Assembly (NCBI RefSeq): GCF_017565645.3
Contig: NZ_CP086136.1
Coordinates: 9,283,501-9,347,500, forward strand
Source: Bradyrhizobium barranii subsp. barranii
GTDB taxonomy: Bacteria; Pseudomonadota; Alphaproteobacteria; Rhizobiales; Xanthobacteraceae
Direction of reading: 5' to 3'
DNA length: 64,000 bases
Part shown: piece after piece, positions 8,628-17,016 of the stretch
Layout of the letters: every line of letters begins with the position of its first letter
Numbering within the stretch: the stretch's first letter is position 1
Made by a program: the position numbers and the translations under genes
The notes under the pieces: generated by a model
Told to the model about the DNA's origin: nothing
Seen by the model: only the letters and a program-made list of their open reading frames with translations
The model's database searches: none

Positions 8628-10127
8628 TTACGCCGCAGAGATCCGATCTCCAGGCCAACGCGGGGGCACGCCGCGCTGCACATGCTGGATCTCCCCGCGC
8701 TTTACTTTGCCGACATAGGCCCTGAACCAAGCGATCGTCGACTTCTCAATGTACTCATAGGCGAATTGATCGACCGGCTCGATCCCAGCCTTGATCAGGC
8801 CGCTCTTGGGGCAGCCGCCGATCTTAGCCACGAAGACCGCGTGGCAGTCACGGATGTCGCGCATGATCACGGATAGCCTATCTTCCTCGCCATAGCCGGC
8901 CTGGCAGTAACCCTCCACACGACGTAGCCCGACGAACTTGGCGCCGGATGTGGAGAGCTCGTACAGTTGGAATTCATTTGCATGTCCAAAGTGCTCGTTG
9001 ATCAATCCCGAGCCCTTAGTTGCGACGGCTACTAGAACAGTGATCGCGCTCATCTCTCCGGAGACTCCCGCCAACTCCTTTTGACCGGCCGCGACTTTGG
9101 AGACGCGCTCATTCTCTACCCTTTTTTGATAAGCCTTGCGCATCTCCAGGTCATAATGGACGTCCATTTTCATCACCTGATCACTGGTGAACTCCGCGCT
9201 GCGATCCTCGCCGAGTAGACCGACCGCATCAGCGCGGCACTGCCGGCAATGCCGCATCATGTTTATCTTCCCTTCGCAAGCATCTTGCAGCGTCTTCAAT
9301 TCTTGAGCCGTCGGACCGCGCTGACCGTTGAGGCCAAATGCTGTTCCGTGCTCGGGTACGGAGATCAGCGGCATGATATTGTGAAGGAAGGCACCGCGCG
9401 ACGTGACCGCCTTGTTGACCTCGACCAGGTGGTCATCATTGATATTGGGGATCATCACCGAGTTGATCTTGCACAAAATGCCCCGTTCGCTAAGCATCTC
9501 GAGCCCTTGAAGCTGGCGATTGGTGAGTATCCTTGCCGCCTCGATGCCGGTGTATCGCTTGTGGTTGAAGAAGATCCATGGATAAATCTTGGCTCCGATT
9601 TCAGGATCGACCATGTTGATGGTGATGGTGACGTGGTCAACTTTGGCCCTCACGATGGTATCGACATAGTCTGGCAGCGCTAGTCCGTTGGTTGACAGAC
9701 ACAGCTTGATGTCAGGAGCAGCCTCGGTGACCAACGCGAGCGTTTTGAACGTCTTTGCTGGATTGGCCAGGGCATCGCCGGGACCAGCGATGCCAAGTAC
9801 CGTCATCTGCGGAATGGTCGTCGCGACCGCGATCACTTTTCTCACTGCCTGCTCAGGGGTGAGCTTCTCGCTCACCACACCCGGACGCGATTCATTGGCG
9901 CAGTCGTATTTTCGGTTGCAGTAATTGCACTGGATATTGCAGGCAGGTGCGACCGCGACATGCATGCGAGCGTAATGATGGTGCGCATCCTCGCTGTAAC
10001 AGGGATGGTTTTTCACCCTTTCCCAGATTTCGACCGGCAGATCGCCTCGGCCGGCCTGCGAGCCGCAGCTCGCCCGCCCGGTCTTCGCCGAAGCGCGGCA
10101 GCCCTTATGCTCGGTTATGGACTGCAT
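8628..10127 (-). CDS. nifB: NifB, radical-SAM FeMo-cofactor precursor synthase
   Basis: NifB makes NifB-co, the Fe-S-C core of FeMo-cofactor. The radical SAM motif C-x3-C-x2-C (CNIQCNYC) is near residue 66, and the C-terminal 110 residues (from [23 protein letters not shown]) are the NifX/NafY-like cofactor-binding domain. The ATG at 10127 ([10 protein letters not shown]) follows GGGAAG and suits a leader of about 100 bases from the promoter at 10243-10258. The frame is open to 10211, but that start is too close to the promoter. Length 499 aa, as expected. Confidence 0.95.
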   Translation of the reverse strand: MQSITEHKGCRASAKTGRASCGSQAGRGDLPVEIWERVKNHPCYSEDAHHHYARMHVAVAPACNIQCNYCNRKYDCANESRPGVVSEKLTPEQAVRKVIAVATTIPQMTVLGIAGPGDALANPAKTFKTLALVTEAAPDIKLCLSTNGLALPDYVDTIVRAKVDHVTITINMVDPEIGAKIYPWIFFNHKRYTGIEAARILTNRQLQGLEMLSERGILCKINSVMIPNINDDHLVEVNKAVTSRGAFLHNIMPLISVPEHGTAFGLNGQRGPTAQELKTLQDACEGKINMMRHCRQCRADAVGLLGEDRSAEFTSDQVMKMDVHYDLEMRKAYQKRVENERVSKVAAGQKELAGVSGEMSAITVLVAVATKGSGLINEHFGHANEFQLYELSTSGAKFVGLRRVEGYCQAGYGEEDRLSVIMRDIRDCHAVFVAKIGGCPKSGLIKAGIEPVDQFAYEYIEKSTIAWFRAYVGKVKRGEIQHVQRGVPPRWPGDRISAA

Positions 10128-10242
10128 GATCTTCCCGCTATTGACCGCTGCTTTGATATATTTTCCGCGCTCCACGACCGAGATCACTCCCCTGCAAGCA
10201 TCGACGCCCACAGATCATCCTAGAGCGCGCTTCAGGAAGATT

Positions 10243-10258
10243 AGCAACTTGCATGCCG
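10243..10258 (-). promoter_or_regulatory. nifB sigma-54 promoter
   Basis: The minus strand reads CGGCATGCAAGTTGCT, with GG and GC ten bases apart and TTGCT at -12. An exact NifA site lies 86 bases upstream. Confidence 0.85.
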
Positions 10259-10343
10259 TGGCGAGGATGATGCGAATGCAACCACAGTACACCGAGTAGG
10301 CGCAGCGATAGCGTTGGCACTTGCAAGACAGCAATGATGAGCT

Positions 10344-10359
10344 TGTTGGCAAAGCGACA
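10344..10359. promoter_or_regulatory. NifA upstream activator site of nifB
   Basis: TGT-TGGCAAAGCG-ACA is an exact TGT-N10-ACA at the usual distance from the nifB promoter. The stretch from here to nifT (10360-10874) shows no gene I can support. Confidence 0.85.
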
Positions 10360-10874
10360 GATGCGTCGCCATTCTCACTCGGGGCTCCATCTCGTGTGCT
10401 TTTCACTCTCGCGGGGCTCGCCCCGATCCAGCTCATCTGAACGGGCTTTCGCGCGCTGCCGCTCTCAATTGGCCCGATCCGAACTGGGGAAGCCGGACAT
10501 CATAAGGCCAATACTAGGGCAACACGCGTCCGAATATGACAGGCAGCAATGAGGGCCAAAGATGATGGTGCAATCGCCTTGTCCCGACTGGCTGAGTAAA
10601 CCCCGCCTCATCAATGCCGTCGCGGCGGGCCGACGTTTGCTGATCTTGATATGCTGCGCCGCAGCCAGTCGACCCCCAAAGCCCCGAGACAGCGCCGACT
10701 TACCGGCGAATAAGCCGACCGATGCATCTGCTGTGCTCAGCACATCGCATTTTCAATTCCCTGATGCCAGGACGAGAGAGACGACAATGATCTCGGTCCC
10801 CAGGGCGGGCGCCAAGGTCCGCGAGAGTAACCTTTGCATCCGCCGCATCGACAGCGCTCATCTCCGTGAGCGCT

Positions 10875-11099
10875 TCATGGATCGTCGCCGCTCTCATCCC
10901 GCTTCTTCGCGTCGATTGTGATCGGTAACCGTGTGTCGCTCGCCATCTCGGGCAAATCGAGCACCCAACCGTTAGCGACTTTGATCCAGCCGCCCCATAG
11001 GGTCTCGTACTCGGAGGCCACGATTGACTCTTCGATATCCTTTTTTGGCACGTAGATTGACAAGCCCGTGTCCGGAGAGCGGCGGATCATGATTTTCAC
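10875..11099 (-). CDS. nifT: NifT/FixU
   Basis: The 74-residue protein KIMIRRSPDTGLSIYVPKKD, ETLWGGWIKVANGWVLDLPEM, TRLPITIDAKKRD is a full NifT/FixU domain; its role is unknown but it accompanies nif genes widely. The start is a GTG that overlaps the nifS stop as GTGA, so the two are translationally coupled. The frame is open further upstream inside nifS, which is not relevant. Confidence 0.9.
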   Translation of the reverse strand: MKIMIRRSPDTGLSIYVPKKDIEESIVASEYETLWGGWIKVANGWVLDLPEMASDTRLPITIDAKKRDESGDDP

Positions 11100-12277
11100 G
11101 AGGTCTGCTCCCTGACCGTGGCGCGGGAGCTGGCGCGCATGCGAGTCACGATATCTGACACAGCGCACACGGCCTCATCGACTTCGGCGAGGGAGGTTTC
11201 GCGCGAAAGAGAAAAGCGCACGGCGCCGTGCATCCGCCACGCAGGCACCTGCATGGCACGCAGAACATGCGATGGCTGCATTGAGCCCGACCTGCAGGCT
11301 GACCCGAGCGATACGGCGATGCCCGCCCGGTTAAGACGGTGGGCAATCGCTTCACCTTCGAGATGGTCGAAGGCAATATTAGTCGTATTCGCCAAACGAT
11401 TGCGAATGTCGCCAAGCACAACGCACTCGCCATTGCGCAAAATTCCCTGCTCAAGGCGGTCACGTAACGCGCCAATGCGGATGCGCTCGGGTTCAAGCCG
11501 CTCCGCCGCAAGTTCGGCAGCTTTTCCTAGTCCGACGATTCCGGGAATATTCTCGGTCCCAGCGCGCCGCCCTCGTTCCTGTGATCCGCCGCAGATCAGC
11601 GGCTGGAATTTTGTCCCTTTACGCAAATATAACGCACCTACCCCCTTCGGGCCGTGCAGTTTGTGCGCGGATAGTGAAAGCATGTCGATCGTGCTGTCCT
11701 TTAGGTTTAAGCGTACTTTACCAATGGCCTGCACCGCATCTGTGTGAAATAGCGCTCCCGCCTCACGGGTCCACCCGGCCAGACACTTCACGGGAAATAT
11801 CGTTCCGGTCTCGTTATTGGCCCACATAACCGAGGCAATCGCTGTGCGTGGCCCAAGCGCGCAGCGAAACGCCTCGATGTCGAGCCGGCCGCAAGCATCT
11901 ACGGCAATAATGCGCGTCTTGACTCCCCTTGCCGCCAATTGCTCCGTTAGCGCAAGTACGGCGGAGTGCTCAACCGAAGTGGTGACAACCTCGTCTCGAC
12001 CTTCCTGGGTTGCAAGTGCCGAGAGGATTGCGGCATTATTGGCTTCGGTCCCTCCCGAGGTGAAGACGATTTCGTGATCGTATGCACTACCTAGCAGGCC
12101 GCTCAAGCTTCTCCGTGCCTGCCTCACCGCAATTGCGACCTCGTTGCCAAAGGCATGCGCGGACGAGGCATTGCCGAATTGCTCAGTGAAGAAAGGCAAC
12201 ATGGTTTGCACGACGGATGGATCAGTTCGCGTCGTTGCATTGTTATCGAGGTAAATCGGCGCTCGATTCTCGCTCAC
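11096..12277 (-). CDS. nifS: NifS cysteine desulfurase
   Basis: The 393-residue PLP enzyme releases sulfur from cysteine for nitrogenase Fe-S clusters. It starts with the class V aminotransferase pattern YLDNNATTRTDPSV, carries the PLP lysine in SLSAHKLHGPKGVGALY (about residue 204) and the catalytic cysteine in SLGSACRSGS (about 328). The ATG overlaps the stop of orf97 (ATGA), and its own stop overlaps the nifT start. It is read from the promoter at 12954-12969 together with the IscA-like gene. Confidence 0.96.
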   Translation of the reverse strand: MSENRAPIYLDNNATTRTDPSVVQTMLPFFTEQFGNASSAHAFGNEVAIAVRQARRSLSGLLGSAYDHEIVFTSGGTEANNAAILSALATQEGRDEVVTTSVEHSAVLALTEQLAARGVKTRIIAVDACGRLDIEAFRCALGPRTAIASVMWANNETGTIFPVKCLAGWTREAGALFHTDAVQAIGKVRLNLKDSTIDMLSLSAHKLHGPKGVGALYLRKGTKFQPLICGGSQERGRRAGTENIPGIVGLGKAAELAAERLEPERIRIGALRDRLEQGILRNGECVVLGDIRNRLANTTNIAFDHLEGEAIAHRLNRAGIAVSLGSACRSGSMQPSHVLRAMQVPAWRMHGAVRFSLSRETSLAEVDEAVCAVSDIVTRMRASSRATVREQTS

Positions 12278-12567
12278 TGCACCACCCCGCCTGCAGCAAC
12301 AACGAGGACCAGGCGATCCAAACCTCCGATCTTACCTACCAGGTGCCCCTGAATCCCTTCTAGACTCACGCTCGGAAGCTTGTACGGCTTGCCAGCATTG
12401 TCGAGCCGCGCCAAGAGCATGCTGCTATCGTGCCGATCAGCTAACAGGCGCCAGCTTCGGCTTGGCGATTGGGTCCGATCTCTTCGTTCGCGCAGCGAAC
12501 GGGACCCTCTCGCATCGTGGGGATCGACGAGTTCTTCAGTCGGTCTGGTTCGGCCGGTGTGGTTCAT
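12274..12567 (-). CDS. orf97, small protein coupled to nifS
   Basis: A 97-residue ORF with ribosome binding site AAGGAAAGGG, 33 bases beyond the IscA-like gene and overlapping the nifS start as ATGA. The first half is Arg/Ser-rich; the second half (MLLARLDNAGKPYKLPSVSLEG, then LDRLVLVVAAGG) looks like a small ordered domain. A related-looking pattern is scattered over the frames of 16190-16380. Its tight coupling suggests a role with NifS or IscA. No family recognised. Confidence 0.65.
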   Translation of the reverse strand: MNHTGRTRPTEELVDPHDARGSRSLRERRDRTQSPSRSWRLLADRHDSSMLLARLDNAGKPYKLPSVSLEGIQGHLVGKIGGLDRLVLVVAAGGVVQ

Positions 12568-12600
12568 TGCCCTTTCCTTATCGCCTGATCAATGTTTCCA

Positions 12601-12921
12601 TCAGCCGAATGATTTTCCACAGGAGCAGTTGGTGGCCGCGTTCGGGTTATGAAAGGTAAAGCCAGAGCTCTCCGGTGCCAGCACGAAATCGATGGTTGTG
12701 CCGGCCAGATGCTCTCGGCTCTTGCTATCGACAAACACCTTGAGCCCATCGCAGTCGATCACGGTGTCGTCAGGCTTTGGCTCATCGGCGATGCCCATCT
12801 TGTATTTGAATCCATTGCAGCCGCCTGCTTCGATCATGACGCGCAGACCACCCGCCCGCCGCTCCGAAGATGAAATCGCGCTCTTGATTGCATTGACTGC
12901 GCTATCGGTCAGGTTGATCAC
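12601..12921 (-). CDS. IscA/HesB-like iron-sulfur carrier of the nif cluster
   Basis: The 106-residue A-type carrier has the family pattern ISSSERRAGGLRVMIEAGGCNGFKYKM (first Cys, about residue 34) and the C-terminal CxC (NCSCGKSFG). It probably works with NifS to deliver clusters to nitrogenase proteins. It is the first gene after a perfect sigma-54 promoter and is followed by orf97, nifS and nifT. The gene is sometimes labelled nifIscA or hesB. Confidence 0.92.
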   Translation of the reverse strand: MINLTDSAVNAIKSAISSSERRAGGLRVMIEAGGCNGFKYKMGIADEPKPDDTVIDCDGLKVFVDSKSREHLAGTTIDFVLAPESSGFTFHNPNAATNCSCGKSFG

Positions 12922-12953
12922 GTCTTTGCCTCGTCAGCTTAGGCCCAGCTAAG

Positions 12954-12969
12954 AGCAAGTCACGTGCCA
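12954..12969 (-). promoter_or_regulatory. sigma-54 promoter of the iscA-orf97-nifS-nifT operon
   Basis: The minus strand reads TGGCACGTGACTTGCT, an exact match to the -24/-12 consensus, 33 bases before the IscA-like start. A NifA site lies 53 bases upstream and is shared with the divergent promoter at 13110-13125. Confidence 0.93.
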
Positions 12970-13021
12970 GCGCGCAGACGCCTGATGATGCTCATTTCCG
13001 CGCCCCTTGGCTGGCAACGGA

Positions 13022-13037
13022 TGTCGGGTTCCTGACA
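13022..13037. promoter_or_regulatory. NifA site shared by two divergent promoters
   Basis: TGT-CGGGTTCCTG-ACA is an exact TGT-N10-ACA placed between the sigma-54 promoters at 12954-12969 (minus) and 13110-13125 (plus), 53 and 73 bases from them. Confidence 0.85.
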
Positions 13038-13109
13038 AGGCACGTAAGGCGGTGCCAGCCACCGGCGCGTTTTCTTTCCGAGCTTCACTGAACGCCGCCA
13101 CGCAGGCGA

Positions 13110-13125
13110 CGGCAGGCAATTTGCA
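13110..13125 (+). promoter_or_regulatory. sigma-54 promoter of the unknown 196-aa gene
   Basis: CGGCAGGCAATTTGCA has GG and GC ten bases apart and TTTGCA at -12. It lies 55 bases before the ATG at 13181. Confidence 0.78.
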
Positions 13126-13180
13126 TCGCATCTGGCTCCGACAACGCGTCGGTGAAGAGCATAGATCAAGGACAGATTTA

Positions 13181-13771
13181 ATGACCGCTATCGAGAACAC
13201 TGCACTCGGCAGACTTGAGAAGGAGAGCCGCCTTCTCAACGCCGTATTCAAAGGCGCGACCACCAAGCCGGGCCGGTTCGGCTTTCGCGGCGACGTCGCA
13301 CTAAAGTTCCAGACTCAGGTCGCGGACGAGAAACGACCGCCAGACTATTCCATTGAGCAGGTTCTGACGATCGCCCAAAACGGAGAACGCACTATCCCCG
13401 TGCTGGCCGGCTACCTACATTCCTTCGCGTATCTTGTTGACGTCGCGACCGTCCTCGACGGTGCCTTGAGCCCAATCGGCAGCTATTTCATTTTCTGCAA
13501 CAACATCGATTTGCTGGCGAAGTATCGAGTTAAGCTCGGCGATATTAACTTCCACGTCTTACCCTGCGATGAATCCACGGTTTGGAAGGAGATGATGGAC
13601 TTGGTCGGGCTGAACAAGGACGACATCAAGAAGCTCGATCCGGCCGGCAAGCTTGATTACCTCCTCGATGCCACAAGGGATCTCGATCTATCCTATGAGG
13701 AAATCTCGTATGACGACGGACTAAAGAGGATGGAGGCTGTGAAAAACCGCAACGAGAACCGCCCGGTCTGA
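13181..13771 (+). CDS. NifA-regulated conserved-looking protein of unknown function
   Basis: The 196-residue protein starts at the ATG at 13181 behind AAGGACAG; the frame is open upstream but the sigma-54 promoter lies inside that extension, which rules it out. It is soluble, mixed alpha/beta, with an ordered core (YSIEQVLTIAQNGERTIPVLAGYLHSFAYLVDVATVL), FIFCNNIDLLAKYRVKLGDINFHVL and an acidic C-terminal half. I see no signal peptide, membrane segment or metal motif. A terminator covers its stop codon. The promoter layout puts it under the same NifA site as nifS, so it should be made only in nitrogen-fixing cells. I do not recognise the family. Confidence 0.85.
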   Translation: MTAIENTALGRLEKESRLLNAVFKGATTKPGRFGFRGDVALKFQTQVADEKRPPDYSIEQVLTIAQNGERTIPVLAGYLHSFAYLVDVATVLDGALSPIGSYFIFCNNIDLLAKYRVKLGDINFHVLPCDESTVWKEMMDLVGLNKDDIKKLDPAGKLDYLLDATRDLDLSYEEISYDDGLKRMEAVKNRNENRPV

Positions 13772-13778
13772 GGGCGGT
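13758..13778 (+). terminator. intrinsic terminator between convergent genes
   Basis: ACCGCCC (13758-13764) pairs with GGGCGGT (13772-13778) around a seven-base loop holding the stop codon of the unknown gene. A CTTC rather than a long T-run follows. It would also serve the convergent Rieske gene that ends at 13793. Confidence 0.6.
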
Positions 13779-13792
13779 CTTCAGTTGTTGGC

Positions 13793-14176
13793 TCATGCAT
13801 CGTCCTCCGCGAGATGCACACCGACGGCGCAGATGTCGCCATCCACAACTACCAACGCGATCGGCGTAAGCGCTCTACCTTGACATGGACCTTCGACGCA
13901 CCGCCCGGTGCCGAGTTCGAAGGTCGAACCGTGCTTGCCGCACATCAGCCGGATACCGTTTGGATCGAGGAATTCGTTCTGCTCCCAGTCCAAATTGACG
14001 CTGTGGTGCGGGCATTTATTGACATAGCCAAGCACCTTCTTGCCCCATCGCACCACAATGATGGGCCACGGCCGGTGATTGCCGTCATCTTCGAGGACCA
14101 TAAGATGAAATCCGATGGCCTGGCGGCTCGGAATGTCGTTAAAGCTGCAAATCGCATAGACGAGAGTTGGCTGCAT
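13793..14176 (-). CDS. Rieske [2Fe-2S] protein of the nif cluster
   Basis: The 127-residue protein has both Rieske cluster motifs: C-x-H in NKCPHHSVNLDW and C-x2-H in LMCGKHGSTFELGTG. Such small soluble Rieske proteins occur in rhizobial nif clusters as presumed electron carriers. The frame opens with a TTG at 14191, but the ATG at 14176 is preferred. I find no sigma-54 promoter just upstream. Confidence 0.88.
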   Translation of the reverse strand: MQPTLVYAICSFNDIPSRQAIGFHLMVLEDDGNHRPWPIIVVRWGKKVLGYVNKCPHHSVNLDWEQNEFLDPNGIRLMCGKHGSTFELGTGRCVEGPCQGRALTPIALVVVDGDICAVGVHLAEDDA

Positions 14177-14209
14177 AGGCTGCTCTTGCAAGACTTATGT
14201 CGCTGTGCA

Positions 14210-14772
14210 ATTGCCCCTGCAATAACCGTACGAGCGCCGAAACGAATCGTGTCTGGTCATCCGACGCGCAAACTTGGCTATTTCAGCAGATCTCGTTGCA
14301 CAGCGGCGTATATTTCAGACAAAGGAACATTGAGCCTTCTCGTTCCCTCCGTGCTAGCCGCAGAACTGCTGCTCCGCGCTCCGGGCTTGCCGGACGGCCA
14401 AACGCGGCGGATGTCGCTGCTGCTCGTTAATGGCCACGCCGCATAGCGGGGCCACGGTGCCCTCCGATGGCGTATGTCTCACGGCGTCGCGGCCTTCGCA
14501 GAAGAGCCATGTGCTCGCTTCCAGCCGGCGCAGGGCGCGCGCAGCGAGCGCGCGCCCCCTTTGAACTAAGACTGTTGCGCCCGCGCTTTGAACGGTCAAA
14601 CGCCCATCACTTCAGGTTCGGTGTTGCTATTGCAGCCACCTTACTCCATGCGCGTTCGGCAACATGCACTTCAAGCAAGGTGACGGCTCATCGTGCAACA
14701 ATTCGCTTTCGAAACTGAGTGTCGATATCACTGCTCTCAGCTTTCGAAAAATGGCTCAGGGTCGCCGTTGCG
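14210..14772. other. gene-free stretch between the Rieske gene and nopP
   Basis: No ORF here can be supported. It contains two TTTCGAAA-centred palindromes (14706-14714 and 14741-14750), 35 bases apart, that resemble the core of tts boxes but lack the rest of that motif. Confidence 0.4.
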
Positions 14773-15606
14773 TTACTCCATGCTTAGCCCCGTGAGGACG
14801 CGCTCCAAATAGACTGACGGATCATCTTCGTCAGAATAGTCCGCCTGGACCGTCGATTCAGCGGCGGCATCATCATCCTCCACCTTACTAAGGTACTTCG
14901 TAGGCTTGCCTACTCGCTGCCACTGGTCGTTCTCATTCTTCGTCCACACCTCGGGATGCTGGTGAGGATCAAGCACCCAGTGATTTCGACCCACATGAAC
15001 AAAACCCATTTCTGCTAGGCGGGGTTCCATGCCGGGCAAGCCTGGTTTTGACAAGATCAAGGGATCATCACCATCCTCTCTCAGCTGGTGCTCAAGCAAA
15101 ATATCGCCCGCGTTCTCAACCAGGGGATGAGTGACCCGAAGGTCCACCACGGACGTGAGATCGTTGCGCCCAAACTTTTCCCGGAAGGTCTCCCCCTTGA
15201 TCCGAACCGGACCTCCTGCTCTCAACAGGCCAACTGTTTCGTCACCCAATTGATAGCTGAAGAAGCGCACGGGCCTGGCTGGATCATAGTGAGTGGCGCT
15301 ATAGCTGCCAGCAACCGTTGCTGCCCGCTCAGCTTTCTTTGATACGAAGTCTGAGTACTCTTGCGGATTAATGGCGATGTTCATGATGTCGCGGCCCAAA
15401 AATCTCCGCAGCCCTCGATCGAAGGAACGCTGGTCGATCTCAACAATGGGCGGACCGGAATTCAGATAGTACGCCCTTGTTTCAGATGACGACCCGCCTG
15501 GCTCCATACCTGCAAGTGTTTCCGCAAAGCGGGGGCTATCTCCCGGTTCATCAACTTGATTAGCGCTTGTGGATTGGCTGGATGAGCCAACGACTCTGCC
15601 ATACAT
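14773..15606 (-). CDS. nopP: type III secreted effector NopP
   Basis: The 277-residue protein matches NopP (NGR234 y4yP type): Ser-rich N-terminus for secretion, FDRGLRRFLGRDIMNIAINPQEYSDFVSKKAERA, a central RFFSYQLGDETVGLLRAGG and VTHPLVENAGDILLEHQL resembling an acyltransferase-like fold, then GRNHWVLDPH. NopP is phosphorylated in plant cells and decides compatibility with some soybean genotypes. The start at 15606 follows GGAGAGCG. A tts-box-like element lies 70-95 bases upstream. In Bradyrhizobium, nopP lies inside the nif region, as here. Confidence 0.92.
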   Translation of the reverse strand: MYGRVVGSSSQSTSANQVDEPGDSPRFAETLAGMEPGGSSSETRAYYLNSGPPIVEIDQRSFDRGLRRFLGRDIMNIAINPQEYSDFVSKKAERAATVAGSYSATHYDPARPVRFFSYQLGDETVGLLRAGGPVRIKGETFREKFGRNDLTSVVDLRVTHPLVENAGDILLEHQLREDGDDPLILSKPGLPGMEPRLAEMGFVHVGRNHWVLDPHQHPEVWTKNENDQWQRVGKPTKYLSKVEDDDAAAESTVQADYSDEDDPSVYLERVLTGLSME

Positions 15607-15673
15607 CAGATCGCTCTCCTATCGGCAACATTGCACGCGATTGAGCTCATGCCGCGCAAGCTCGCGTTCATAA

Positions 15674-15701
15674 TATACAACCTAACTGACCACAACCTGA
15701 C
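15674..15701 (-). promoter_or_regulatory. tts-box-like element upstream of nopP
   Basis: The minus strand reads GTCAGGTTGTGGTCAGTT at 15684-15701, agreeing with the first half of the tts-box pattern (GTCAG-n-TT-n-T-n-G-n2-AG-n-T) bound by TtsI, but the second half is poor. Position and strand suit nopP. I call it on partial similarity only. Confidence 0.4.
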
Positions 15702-16205
15702 CTAAGCATCTGCCGGCGCTCGGAGGCTGCGGCTGCGCAATCCGCAAGCGAGTCACGCACCCGCTGGCCAGCAATCGTAGGCTGATGGCGTGCGATATTG
15801 TCCGCGCTTGATCATCAAAAATGTGACGTTCAACGGCGCAGATCTGCAGCACCGCCCTTTACTTTCGGTCGTCGCTGCCATTGACCAATGCAGCCGTCTA
15901 TCGAGGATCGGCGGCGTGCGCGCAGAATTGCTGCCCGGTGCTTTTGTCGCGGCGTCCGCGACTGGCACGTGCTATTGCACTGTCATCCAATTCGGAGCAG
16001 CACCATCCGGTCCCAGGATAGAATCGCGAAGACACAGGTGCCACCATCACATGCGCTTCAACGCGATCGGCGGCTATGATCGGCCGGACAATTGTAAAAC
16101 CCGTGGACCGCGGCAGACTTTCGCACCTGCCGATCCCGCAACCGAAGGCCACAGGATAGGATGAGCACGACTGGCTCCGAAGGAAGTGCCTATTCGGAAA
16201 ACCGA

Positions 16206-16502
16206 CTAGACGACCACGACGGTAATATGATCGCCCGCCCAAGGCCAAGTCGCTTTTCGACAAAACGCGGATCCTGCGATACGAGCGAGACTTGCAAGCA
16301 GGCGCCAGACAGCCGGTATGGCTTGCCTCGGGGCTGAGCAGCATTCGGCCATGCGCATCTCCGCTCGTTCCGTCTTGCCATTCAGGGAAAAAATCGGGCC
16401 ATTCGGGCCGGCTGGCACGAGTCTCCGTTGCGGATTGACCTGATCCAGCGGGGCCTCCCTCCACGCGCTGCGGCGAACGGGAGATAGATCCCCTTCGCTC
16501 AT
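16206..16502 (-). CDS. 98-codon ORF coupled to fdxB, probably degenerate
   Basis: The ATG at 16502 overlaps the fdxB stop (ATGA), which is strong evidence that a gene starts here. The first 50 residues (MSEGDLSPVRRSAW to TERAEMRM) read as one protein. After that the better-looking coding (MLLSPE, then RGKPYRLSGACLQVSL, then GDHITVVVV) is spread over three frames, so the gene seems to carry two or three small indels that happen to restore the frame. The pattern recalls orf97 at 12274-12567. Between this ORF and the tts element upstream of nopP (15702-16205) I see no gene. Confidence 0.4.
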   Translation of the reverse strand: MSEGDLSPVRRSAWREAPLDQVNPQRRLVPAGPNGPIFSLNGKTERAEMRMAECCSAPRQAIPAVWRLLASLARIAGSAFCRKATWPWAGDHITVVVV

Positions 16503-16792
16503 GCAGCTGCGGCTGGGACGTGGGTCTGGCAGCTGGCCGGGCAAACCCTATCGCACGCACCGCAGCCGATGCAGGCGCCCTGATCGTTCAGAACCATAAT
16601 CTTTTTTTCGACTTCATCGTCCGCGTCATTGTCAAGGTTGACGAGTTCGCCCTCCTCGTTGATGCCTTTCAAAGTCATGACATCTTGACCGCACACCTTG
16701 AAACAGCGGCCACAGCCGATGCACTTCTTGGCATCGATCGAGGCTAGGTATTGTGGCATCCAGTCGCGGCCGTCTCGCGTTGCAAATGACAT
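16499..16792 (-). CDS. fdxB: FdxB, nif-type ferredoxin III, 2[4Fe-4S]
   Basis: The 97-residue ferredoxin has two clusters: CIGCGRCFKVC with a later partner Cys, and CIGCGACDRVCPASC near the C-terminus. The insert between them (GINEEGELVNLDNDADDEVEKK) is typical of the nif-specific ferredoxin III family. The last residues are Ala-rich. It follows the DUF683 gene in the nifD operon and probably supplies electrons for cofactor assembly. Confidence 0.93.
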   Translation of the reverse strand: MSFATRDGRDWMPQYLASIDAKKCIGCGRCFKVCGQDVMTLKGINEEGELVNLDNDADDEVEKKIMVLNDQGACIGCGACDRVCPASCQTHVPAAAA

Positions 16793-16802
16793 GCATTGCC
16801 CT

Positions 16803-17003
16803 TCAAGTATTTTCCAGCTCTTTTAGCTCGCGACTCTTGCGCTCCAGTTCGACATAGACATCGTACGCCTTCTGCGCCACCGCCATAATCGACGTCCAGT
16901 TGATGGGCAATTCTTCCGAAAGGTCGTGCAGATCCATCTTGGCCTGTATCGCCTTGGCGGACACTTTCTTTAGTTCGGCCTTCAGTATTTCACTGATCGC
17001 CCA
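16803..17003 (-). CDS. DUF683/CCE_0567-type small nif protein, possibly frameshifted at codon 3
   Basis: About 65 residues: ILKAELKKVSAKAIQAKMDLHDL, EELPINWTSIMAVAQKAYDVY and a charged coiled-coil-like tail. This is the small helical protein always found next to NifX and its associated protein. The ATG at 17003 sits 10 bases after GAGGATA, as expected for the start, but that frame stops after four codons. The family reading begins two bases out of phase directly after the third codon. Either two bases are missing here, or translation starts at a rare codon (an in-frame ATT lies at 17020). Confidence 0.7.
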   Translation of the reverse strand, partial: WAISEILKAELKKVSAKAIQAKMDLHDLSEELPINWTSIMAVAQKAYDVYVELERKSRELKELENT

Positions 17004-17016
17004 TGAGTGAGTATCC

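Noticed and set aside
14186..14201. Sigma-54 promoter for the Rieske gene
   Set aside because: The match has GA instead of GG at -24 and overlaps the start region of the gene.
14702..14752. Two TTTCGAAA palindromes as tts boxes
   Set aside because: They share only the TCGAAAGC core; the GTCAG half and downstream CC are absent or wrongly spaced, and no gene follows in the matching direction.
15898..16560. A 220-codon minus-strand ORF after fdxB
   Set aside because: It overlaps fdxB in another frame and looks like non-coding composition; the coupled 98-codon ORF is the better candidate, though degenerate.
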